A stretch of DNA of 64,000 nucleotides from Salvator merianae (taxonomy: Eukaryota > Chordata > Lepidosauria > Squamata > Teiidae), in the NCBI GenBank assembly GCA_003586115.2, contig QVOM02000119.1:50493428-50557427 (forward strand), written 5' to 3'. The position numbers and the translations under genes are program-made. The notes beneath the pieces were generated by a model, which saw only the letters and a list, made by a program, of their open reading frames with translations, was not told the origin of the DNA and searched no databases. Positions 10,928 to 20,358 of the stretch are shown piece after piece. Position 1 is the first letter of the stretch, and the number at the start of each line of letters is the position of its first letter.

Positions 10928-13900
10928 AATTTTCCACTAGCACATAGTTCTTATCTTCCCTGTCCTCACTTTCAACTTCTGATTTCTCTCATCAGTTCTT
11001 TCTTTTACAGAAGATTAAATGTAAGCTGCACCTCATCAGAGAAGTTTGTGTTGCTATATTTTCTTTAGCGTACTTAACACACATTTTTCACTGCAGTACC
11101 AACATCAGAAAAAGATTTACACTTAGTATAGCAACCATAACTTTCTAGGAAAATATGTCTTGTCCTCGATAATTTTAGTACATGCAAATCTAACACTGCC
11201 CATTTAATCGTACTAAAAGTAAGATAATGGCCACGGAACAGATGATAAAAATCATAGAAATGACATTAATAACAGGAATCCAAATAAAGAACAAGACAGA
11301 AATGCAAACTAATCAGATTAGTGAAGTGTATTTGAATAAATGCTAGATTTTGACCAATCGGTCTTCCAAGACTACAAAGAAAAGAATAGCACATATTATT
11401 TAAATAGTCTAACTATTTACATGAATATTAATATCTTATGTTTCCTTAGAAGTAAGTCTCAGTGTACCTAGGGGAACTTGGTGTCCAGCACCAAACATTT
11501 ACTCTTTCAGTTTTTCACCTTTCAAGTTACTGCCATTCTTCCACTTCATATAAACCATAGTTATGATTCTTAAAGTATATTGCAAGAGTAGAGGAAACGC
11601 AGCCCTCAAAATAATGAGATGTAGGCAGCAATCACACAAGTAAAAAGTTCATTTTAGGGCACAATGGGGATTGAGAGTGTTTCTGCCCAGTTGACAGCCT
11701 TCTGATTTTCATGCTTCCTCAGATCTTGTTTGTCCACACTTTTTAGGATTCAAGGCTCAGTCTGCTGTGACACTCAATCTTTGGCTTCTTAAAGGAAGGG
11801 GAGGGAAGGTGATCTCCCTCTGTCTCTATCCATCCCACTCCTGCCTTTTCTCCCTTTTCGTTAGGGTTACGGGTGGAGTTGAAGTGAAAATAAAGTTGCT
11901 TCTGCAGTCTCACTAGGAATAAAGCAATAGAGAAGGCACTTGTATGTGGAAGGGAGGTACTTTTTACTTCAGGGCTATAGGCCTGCTCTTGTGGGCAGTG
12001 GCGGGAATGGGAGGGAGGCAAAGGAAAGGAAGGGCGAAAAAGGAACATGGAGGCCAACCCTGTCTCCCTCCCATTTTGCTATGTCACTATCCAGACCTGC
12101 AGATGCTGCCTGCTCGCTACTGCTATCCGACTTTTGAAGCAGGGGAAGAACAGCCGAGCCAAGAAGCAGGGGATCTGGACCAGCCAAGCAGTTTCACTGC
12201 CACCGTCTGCTCATTCGCCTTTTATTTTATAAAAGGCTTCAGCAATGAGCAGCAGAAGTTGCTCTGCCTTCAGTGGCAATGAATTTGCAGAAGGAGCCGT
12301 AAGTGGTTGGATCTTTGGGTGGGTGGCACAGGGTGGAAAGAAGGGAGAACCTGGAGTGGGGAGGAGCAACCCTCCCATGCAGGTGAGCTGATTTTTCTGG
12401 CTCCTTACATAAAACAGCAACAAAAAGGTTCTTTAGCACTAAAGTGCCTTTTCAAAACTTGAACTGCTTGCCTGTTTCACCCTCTATCTTTCCTTTTTTT
12501 TTTAAGCCAGTTTAGTGCCAGCAGGCAGCCATTTCTGACATTGCAGTTCATCTGTGGCAGCAGGCCAGTGCTTTCCTCCTAGCCTACATGGCTTTGCCAG
12601 AGGGGCAGGCCAGCTCATTTGTCAATGGCACTTCATGAAGATGCTGGCTTTGCCTTTGTGGCGAGGGGCATCTCTTGCACAAATGTATTGTGAAAGTTAG
12701 TTTCTCCCAGTTATGGCATTTCAAACCCATAGTCATAATCCACTGGGGAATTCTCCTATACAAGCCACACTGAAATGAACTGCTCAAGAGAGCTATCATG
12801 CTACTCATAAGTAACTTTAATATATTGTATTCCTTTAGCAAGATTTGTACAGAAGACCTTCCTGTTGGATTGAGTAGCATATTGTTGGATCTACTTAGGA
12901 GATACTGAAAAAGGCATGTTGACTCTGAAACACCCCTTTAGCTGAAAAAGAGAATAAATTATTTCATGTTGCAAATAGTTATGCAAACTATTCTTGCTTA
13001 CAAGAATCTAGCAGAAGACAGTAATTTCTACTGCTACTTACTCAAGAGGATAATATGTGAAAACCCTTTTTTCTGCCTACCATATGCAGAGTAGTAAAGG
13101 AATAATAAAAAAAAAACCTCAAGCAGCCTTGTCAAATGACATTTCTAGATTTTGCAATACAAATCTCACACTGTAAATACTCAGAGAATTCTTTAAAAGA
13201 TACTGAGATTCATACACTATTGCTATACTAAGCTTTAAAAAGAATTTGCACTGATTTGTGCTAATTTATATTTTTTCACCAGATTCTATAGAGCACTATT
13301 AAACAAATTATACTAGATTAAGGTTTTAACAATTAGACAAACTACCTGAACTTTCAATGCAATCCTAATTATGTCTACTCAGCCCACTGGGCTCAGTGGT
13401 ACTTATTTCCAAGAAATGAGATAAGACAGCCTTAATGTTCCTTAGAAAAAGTCCAACATTGTCATAGCTTCAAATATATTGAGATGAATGTCCAGTGTAA
13501 TACCGCTACATAGCTGGCTACGAAACTGTACTTCATGTTTCAAATAGGCATATGTTCATATTGCTTCACGTAGTTTAGTCACCAGTATCATACCACTGAA
13601 GAGAAGTCATGGAGCTGCTGCACAGTTCTGCTGGGAAACCTAAAATGGCCCTATCAAGCAAAGGAAAACAGGCAAAGTGTATACACAACAAAAATTGCAG
13701 ACCAATATAGTACAAGGTCTATTGTACTGTAATTCCCTGTTACATTTGAGACTCCTGGTAGACAAGAATAATTATATATTTGAAATATTTTCTTTTTAGT
13801 TTATGGGTAGTCAAATGACACAGTTTTTCTTCCAGTGAAGGTACCTGGTATTCAAAAGGTACCTGAAACACATGATTTTATAGCCTAAACCTTAAGAATG

Positions 13901-14208
13901 TATCTTATTATGTTTTTATAATTTAGATTTCTTAAAGCAAGCTACAGTACAAGAAACTGTGTGGAGCAAGTCTGCTTGTCTCATAAAACCACATTCTCAA
14001 ATGCAATTTTCAAAGCATCTCAGGGAGTCTTGCTGTGCCACCATGATCAGTACAGATGAGGATACTAAGCTGCAAAGGGAATGAAAGAGAATTTTGTATG
14101 ATATGTGATGTTATCTTTATTTTCCCCTACTGGGAAGGCATGCAAGAGAATCACATAAATTAGTCTGCAGGATATGTCTGTTTCATTGTTTTGATTTTTT
14201 TAACTGAC

Positions 14209-14347
14209 CTAAATATATCTGGAATAAGGTAACACTCAACTGCATTCACAAAGAAAATGCATGCTGCAGTGTCTGTTCCTGTTTGATTGCATTCCTTCAA
14301 GGACTTTTCAAAAATGCTAACAATGAGCTCTAGAGCATAAGACCATG
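14209..14347 (-). other. Unidentified exon-like open segment
   Basis: Reading leftward, a good acceptor (TTATTTTTTCTTTAG) precedes 139 nt of open frame that ends in TTTAG followed by GTCAGT, a good donor. The frame extends beyond both sites, so the open stretch is 82 codons in all (14160-14408). The peptide is not low complexity and contains two cysteines near its centre and an NQT sequon, but I cannot identify it. An open stretch this short can arise by chance in a window of this size, so this is only a candidate for an exon of an unannotated minus-strand transcript. Confidence 0.22.
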
Positions 14348-15589
14348 CTAAAGAAAAAATAATCCTCATAGCAGATCTGATACAACCTTTTGATAAGGTT
14401 ATTTGCACCAGTTCTGGGTACCCATTCCACAGCAGGCAGCATGACTATTGGACTAGTCTGCTTCTGCTCCTGAGTACCCCATTAAAACACTGATTACTAG
14501 GCCATGAGCATCTCAGTCACAGCACCCTTTTTGTGCAAGTATACATATAAAGTCACAGTAAATGAAAACAACTCTTGCATTTCAGATTAGGACCCTCGAA
14601 CAGACAGATAATGATAAACAATCTTTGCTTTATATCTTTATCAATAGTGCTCTAGGTTATGACAACATGGCACACCAACAATCACATTATGTGTTTATTT
14701 TCTCTGGTTACCTGTATACTCGTGTCAGCTAAAACAGAGTAACTAATCTCCAATCCTGCAAAAAACTTTGCAATGGCTCCCCCATCCCAACAACTCTAGT
14801 GGTAGCAGGAAATAATTTAAAGCACATCCAATGCTAGGCATCGACATCTATAAAACCAATATTTCAATGGGCAAATAAATTACCTCCTCTCTGCTCAATA
14901 AACTGTTCATTTGATGACTGGAGGAGGAAATAATCCCCTTCCCATGATTTATGTGCTCACAGACAGCTACACTTAACCACTAGCAGTTTGACTATTCTCA
15001 GTCACTTCTCGTCACAGAGTTGGTCAGGACTTAATACAATCCTCAGAACAAGAAATATCAATGATTCTACTGTAAATCTTACAATTAGAATACAGATAAT
15101 AACTAATAAGGAAGTACAGAGCATTAGTATTATAAACGCAGTACTCATAAATTGTTCAAACTTTCACTTTAAAAGGCTAGACAAAAAGATATTGTAATTG
15201 GCTGCTTTACTTTATCCTATCCTCAGGCTTTGACAAAATCTGTCCTTTAACCGCAAGGATTGTTTCTGATGTTGCTCAACTAGCAATGCAGTGGGAAGCA
15301 TTAGCACAAAATCAGTGCACATTAGAACTGACACCGGGAGCCAAAAAAATGTATGAAAAGGAAAATGCAATTTATTAATCCATACGTGTCTGGGAAGGCA
15401 TTAAAAAAGGAAAATATAGTTAGCCAAAAGTTTGGTTTCATCCCTGCTTGAAAGCAGAGTGCCTTGATCAATGCTGCTAGGAGGCAAAAAACAGAATGAG
15501 CAAATACTTAACATAGGTGAACAACTTAAACAAATGAATCCCCATCCGCATAAGTACATTCAGCAGGTCACTTACACAATTTATCCTAA

Positions 15590-15660
15590 GAAGTGCCCAT
15601 GGAGGTGCCCATACAGTCAACCAGGAGTTAGCCACCACTCAGTGGTACCCAATAACAAAA
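15590..15660 (+). repeat. Diverged interspersed repeat (with copy at 17020)
   Basis: The stretch AGGTGCCCATACAGTCAACC...TACCCAATAACAAAAG recurs with about a dozen changes and a short gap at 17020-17075 (AGGTGTCCATGCAATCAACC...TACCCAACAACAAAGAG), same orientation. The family is not recognised. Confidence 0.4.
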
Positions 15661-16006
15661 GTATCTTGATTTAAAAAGTCAATTGATTGCAATTTAGCAT
15701 GTGCTTCTGGAAGCTTAAGTTGTACTGCTTAACAGGAATCACTAACTCGAACAAAAAACAACCACCTTGCCCTCTTTACTACACTATTTAGTTGTACTTT
15801 TTTTGAAAAAGTACTTTTTATCATGTTCTCTATACCATATCCTACAAACATACTTAAAGTCCTTTTAGCTTTTTTCCACAGCCTTTTTGTAGTACCTTTA
15901 ATCAGTCACATAACTTGTGTTTTTGAAAAACAAAGTTTTCTTCTATCCATAATTATAACAGCAGACTTTTTGGTCCTCATTTAATTTGCCAGGATCTTAA
16001 ATGCTT

Positions 16007-16150
16007 TTCAGTGATAGGCCAAGCTACTACAGTAAAGTGATAGGCCAAGCTACTAAAGAAAATGAAGGCTACAAGTGTTTACTTGGCTCTATAGAACGCA
16101 AACTTCAACACTTGATCACTTGGCTCTATAGAACACGAACTTCAACAGGT
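16007..16150. repeat. Two adjacent local duplications
   Basis: GTGATAGGCCAAGCTACTA appears at about 16010 and again at about 16037. Just downstream, ACTTGGCTCTATAGAAC followed by ACTTCAACA occurs at about 16080 and 16118. Both duplications are close to perfect, so they are fairly recent. They sit directly left of the inverted-repeat element at 16187. Confidence 0.7.
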
Positions 16151-16186
16151 TTAAACATTGTGCAACTCCTCGGTTTCAGAGACAAT

Positions 16187-16342
16187 GGCCCTTTCTGCAG
16201 TTGGCTTTATTCTGGATTATATCCCAGAATAGGGACCTGCTATCCACACACTAGTGCTGATTATATAGTTTACAGTAGTATGCGGATGGCAGATCCCTAT
16301 TCCAAGATATAATCTGGAATAAGGTCAAGTGCAGAAAGGGCC
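16187..16342. mobile_element. GGGCC-family palindromic MITE, copy 1
   Basis: A 156-bp element starting GGCCCTTTCTGCAGTTGG and ending in the near-exact reverse complement (CAAGTGCAGAAAGGGCC). The inverted match extends far inward (TTATTCTGGATTATATCCCAGAATAGGGA against TCCCTATTCCAAGATATAATCTGGAATAA), so most of the element is palindromic. It is flanked on both sides by AAT (16184-16186, 16343-16345), a 3-bp target duplication. Copies 2 and 3 at 26855 and 52374 share ends and interior. Non-coding. The 3-bp duplication and GGGCC-like ends suit the PIF/Harbinger superfamily; that assignment is inference. Confidence 0.85.
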
Positions 16343-17729
16343 AATATGTGATGCATTTTGAGTTCTGTCCCATGGTAGGGGTGTTTTTGTAAAGCATTAG
16401 TATATTTATATTTATGTCCTGTTTTCTTTTAATCTCATATTTTCTCATGTAGTATCTCTATCAAACTATTACTTTTGGAACCAGCAATTCTTACACCGAT
16501 ATGCAAATGACATTGCATTAGTTTTACTGAATGTACTTCCACATGGCTCCTGTGCGAATGGGTCTTTTTATCCTATCTACTTATTAACAACATTTTAAAT
16601 AATAAATTGATATTGGTTTTAAATTTTTTAATATTGTTTTGATGTTTACATTATAAGCTTTACATTTAAATAAAATAATATAAAACTTTCTAAATAAATG
16701 ATAAACTTGGATCTATCAAAATTAAGGGCAAATGAGAACACCAAGGGCAAGATAGACAAATTCTGATACAGTATGTGGAGACTATTAGCCTCTGTGTTCC
16801 TTGAAGACTAGGAACCAGAAGTTTAAAAAAATGCATTCCTCTTCATAGATGGTTTTCATTACGTAGGATCAGGAAATTGGGGCATTCCTACTTATAGACA
16901 TGTCTAGAGTTTTCATTACAGAAGGGGCTGTAGCTGAGGAGTAGCACAAACAGCAGAGAAAGGCAAGGACTCTGGTTAGATCCCCTGTCTCTCCTCGGAA
17001 GCAGCTAAGAAAACTGCATAAAGGTGTCCATGCAATCAACCAGGAGTCAGTACCCAACAACAAAGAGTTTCCTTTATATCTGTTTTGGCAAAAGAGCAAA
17101 CAAGTTTGAGAGCAATCCCAAGCCTCCGTGGACTTTGTTTTTTCTTTAGGAGCAATTTCCTATTTCCCTTTGTACAACAAAAGTGTTCTTTTGTGGGTAC
17201 AAAAGCAAGTCTGCATTTGGTTTTGTGTGATTTAGTGAGTTTTGGTCTAAGGCAGAAGACATTCTTTTCTCCACTGTTCTGATGTATAATATTCCACTCT
17301 ATGGGAGATCCAGCCTGGAGTGGCTATGATGTGCTATGATGCACTGTAAGTCAAATCTATCCTAGAGAGATATGGCACCCCACTCCACAGGTGTTGGTAG
17401 ATGTGGTTGCAATGGGGCACTCTGATTCTAGGTGGCTTTTCTTCATTGATTTGCAAAGAGAGAAACCAATTCTCCATCGAACAGAACTGAAGAGAATTCC
17501 AGCCTACCCAACAAAAGATCAATGAACAATTTTAGCCAATGGAGATTAGAGGTGTTTCCCTAACCCCAGCTTTATAATAAAGGCAAATGCACTTTATATG
17601 CTTGGTGTTTTCTAAGAAGGGACAATTGTAGTTCAGGAACACCTTGAACTTTTGAAATAATCAGCTGAGTTTGCACCACACAGGGTCAGTGGCAGAAATC
17701 TGCTCTTTGTTTAAGAAGTTCCAGGTGGC

Positions 17730-17928
17730 GACTTAAAAAAAAGGAAGTTGCATCCACACACTAGTTTCTCTGATATATATTAAAGGCCATAAACACTCTT
17801 CTAAAGGGTATTCTCTGTACCTTTTCTGTGGAATAGAGGTGGGATGGGAACAGTAGCATCCACATGCTACCACCTCTAAGCAGTTTTTGAGCTTCAATGT
17901 GTCTGGATGCAGCCTTAGATAATTGTTG
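17730..17928. repeat. Inverted-repeat element with GCATCCA-type ends, copy A
   Basis: The left part has AAGTTGCATCCACACACTAG and the right end reads TGTGTCTGGATGCAGCCTTA, so the ends are inverted copies (AAGGCTGCATCCAGACACA). The interior contains TTAAAGGCC and a second inner hairpin around GTAGCATCCACATGCTACC. A related element lies 120 nt further right. No coding potential; probably a decayed MITE. Exact boundaries and target duplications are uncertain. Confidence 0.5.
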
Positions 17929-18034
17929 CCAAACACGCAACTCTGATCAAGATGAATTCTACAAAGTTAGACAAATTGTCCTATATTTATGCACACCCAA
18001 ATACTGTAAGATGGATTGTTTGCCTTAGAGAAAT

Positions 18035-18226
18035 AGTGAGGCCAGATTCACATGCATGAAAAAAGCAGCTCAAAGGTGCAGACTTCCCATTCCAATCCAC
18101 ATTAAAGGCCTTTAAAAGTTCATTTTCTGGCCCTTAATGTGAATTAGAGGCACTACGTGTTGATGCTACAACCTCCAAGTTGCATTCAAGTCACTTTTTT
18201 TTTTTACTGTGTGCTGATGTAGCCTT
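18035..18226. repeat. Inverted-repeat element with GCATCCA-type ends, copy B
   Basis: It shares with copy A, in the same order, the TTAAAGGCC block, a GTGAATTAGAGG/GTGGAATAGAGG block, a GATGCTACAACCTC/CATGCTACCACCTC block and the right end TGTGTGCTGATGTAGCCTTA. An 11-nt T run is inserted at about 18196. Diverged copy of the same family. Confidence 0.5.
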
Positions 18227-19565
18227 AATTAGCCCTATGATCTGATGATAGTGTGATTAAGTTGTATGTATGTGTTTTCTGTAATTCTGGCATTTTTTCT
18301 AATTTAAATATACATAAATGCTATAATAGGTACCTTGTAGATAGCGAATATTTAGTACTCCTCATACTTTGTGCCAAAAATGTGTGTAATATGAACTCAC
18401 AAGCAAACTGGAAATAATCTGAGTAGTGTTGCTTGTACACGATTTGGTCAAATAGAGTGTTGAAAGAATTTAAGAGGTTCTCCTTGAACTGGGGACAATG
18501 GAAACTGGGTGACTTTTCTTTTTAACCTCAACTCTCATTTAAAGGCAGCATGTAGAGTTTATTCACAATGTGGAAACCAATAAAGCTGTTTCCAGAGTTA
18601 ATACATCTCCAGGTGCGACTACTTCAGTGATTATTGCTCTGAATGCAGACAGTGGAGGACTGCTAATTCCCAATGACGTTACCGGAAAATAAGTTTCAAA
18701 ACGTTAAGCAGCACGTAGTTGGGCGCTGTAGCGGTAGGCCGCTGCAGTGGTCTTAACGTCCTCGCTCGTGTACATACTACAAGTGAAGCTACTCAGGAGT
18801 AAGAGCTTTAGAAAGGCGAGGCAGTAGCTAAACATGGAGGAGGCTGAGTCGTCATTTCTGTTCTGGGGAAGCGACAGTCGCATAAGTCCGGTATTCCCGC
18901 ACCACATCGCCATTATCGAATGTCAATGACGGAAATCGGCCGCTTCACGTTTTCCCACTGCCTCGGCGGATTGTAAACACCGCCGGCTGGCTCTCAGGCT
19001 GGCCCACTAGGATGCAGTGAGTAAGCCACAACCTTCTCTTCAGCCGCACCCACCTTCTCCTTCTCTCTAAAGCGCCCACTGTTGAGGCACTTCGAAAAAA
19101 GGCTCCTGCGAGCTGCCATAAAGCCACCCCTTCCGAAAAGAAAGTGCGGCTACTGCTTTTTAGCTGTGCAGGTTTTGCAGGTTTTTACCCTCGCCAACTA
19201 GACACCTCTGCGCCGGCACCGTATAGCTGGCCTTTCAATTCCTGGCTGCACGTCCGTAAGCTTCCAGCACCCTTACCTTTCCTGACTGAGAGGCTACGGC
19301 ATGACCAGTTCGCCTCACACAAGCGCCAGATACCCCAACTACTGTCTCCATTCCTCCTAACTTTCCTGTGGGTGGAGAAGAGTCAAGTAGAAACATGGAA
19401 AAGAGGCCAGCGGTGATGGATGAGCGCCTTACCCACCAACCCTCACATTGCCTCTCCCCCCGAGACGCTCGTGGCAAAGTCAACGACCCGGAGCCCGCCG
19501 GGCCTCATCAAACGCCTAGTCCCAACCCATCTACGTCATGGAAACAAGCACGTCAGGCAAAGAAG

Positions 19566-19570
19566 CCAAT
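19566..19570 (+). promoter_or_regulatory. CCAAT box
   Basis: AGCCAATAGGA within the CpG island, about 200 bp upstream of the E-box. It matches the NF-Y consensus context (CCAAT preceded by RG or AG and followed by MR). Position suits a proximal promoter element for either candidate first exon. Confidence 0.5.
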
Positions 19571-19766
19571 AGGATGGCAGTCTGGAGGCGGGGAGACAAG
19601 CAAATCCCGCCTCTTCGGGCAGCCGTCCCAATTGTAGGCTCCGCCCCTTCTCTCACCCGTCTCTCCCTCTCGCTTGTCCCCCCAGCCCCCGCCCGCTTTC
19701 CCTTTCCCTTACCCATGAAGGCACCGCGCCTCAGACCCCCTCCTTCTCCAATTCGAACGAGACTCT

Positions 19767-19776
19767 GTCACGTGAC
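19767..19776. promoter_or_regulatory. Palindromic E-box GTCACGTGAC
   Basis: A perfect 10-bp palindrome with core CACGTG, matching the USF site and the CLEAR motif bound by TFEB/TFE3. It lies in the CpG island about 100 bp before the 19876 splice donor. Binding is inferred from motif only. Confidence 0.5.
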
Positions 19777-19799
19777 CAGGAACGGTGGGGTGGGGGGCC

Positions 19800-19875
19800 A
19801 GTTCGGAACCTGGCGGCTCCTGCTGAACTAAGGCGGGAGGGTTGCTGCTTGGCGGGCAGGCGAGCGAGCGAGCAA
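19800..19875 (+). other. ATP2B1: Candidate alternative non-coding first exon
   Basis: The GC-rich stretch ends GCGAGCGAGCAA before GTAAGTGACC, a strong consensus donor at 19876. It could be an alternative 5' exon spliced to 54481. The upstream limit (transcription start) cannot be read from sequence and the start given is nominal. The alternative is that transcription starts further right and only the 20359 donor is used. Confidence 0.35.
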
Positions 19876-19949
19876 GTAAGTGACCAACCCCTGCAGGCGG
19901 GAGGATGGCGGAGGGAAGAGCCGTGCCGCTTGCCACCACCACCCCCGCC

Positions 19950-20358
19950 GGCTTTTGTGGCTGCAGCGGAGGGGGCTTCTTCCAAGGAGGAGTAGTGGTC
20001 CTGGGGTCACAGAGATGGAAGAGGAAGCTGCTTGCATGCTTGCCGGTCGGGCTGGTTGCCGACGACTAACGAGGGCGAGGTGCTGGGGAAGCGGCTGTTG
20101 AGGGCGGGGCAGGGAGCCCGGCTTCTTCCTCCTCCTCCCTCACCGCCTCCTCCTTCCCCCTCCCCGCTCGCAGGCGGGCTTGGCGGCGACTGGGGCTCGC
20201 GCGCGCTCTGGGGCGGGGGGGAAATCGTGTGGATCGGGCAAGCAGGGATCGGAGGCGGCGTGAGAGGCGGCGGCGGCGCTGGCGCTGCTGCTGCTGCTGC
20301 TGGCCGCGTGTGGGGTTTGGCGGTGGCAGTGGCGGCGGCGGCGGCGGCAGGACCTGAG
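19950..20358 (+). other. ATP2B1: Probable ATP2B1 exon 1 (5' UTR)
   Basis: GC-rich sequence with GCT and GGC triplet runs (about 20283-20302 and 20330-20349) ending GACCTGAG before GTAAGCC, a near-consensus donor at 20359. Triplet-rich GC-rich leaders are common in first exons of CpG-island genes. No long in-frame coding sequence joins the ATP2B1 start codon, so it would be untranslated. The start coordinate is nominal because the transcription start is not visible. Confidence 0.5.

Larger units (their letters stand above)
1..18680. other. Upstream intergenic region, no recognised gene
   Basis: AT-rich non-coding DNA to the left of the CpG island. I see no reading frame that I recognise as a vertebrate gene. 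Supported contents are listed separately: a Tc1-like end near 3355, L2 tails near 4440 and 6316, a palindrome at 8266, an inverted-repeat element at 16187 and a related pair at 17.7-18.2 kb. Simple repeats include a TG run near 544-556, a TTTA run near 6321, a C run near 7006 and a TA run near 9066. Three minus-strand segments look exon-like but are unidentified. The rest holds nothing I can name. In mammals the DNA upstream of ATP2B1 is also gene-poor and carries a divergent non-coding RNA; whether one exists here cannot be told from sequence. Confidence 0.7.

Noticed and set aside
11743..12439. Cluster of overlapping ORFs on both strands
   Set aside because: A locally GC-richer stretch with frames open on both strands, no homology I recognise and no splice pattern.
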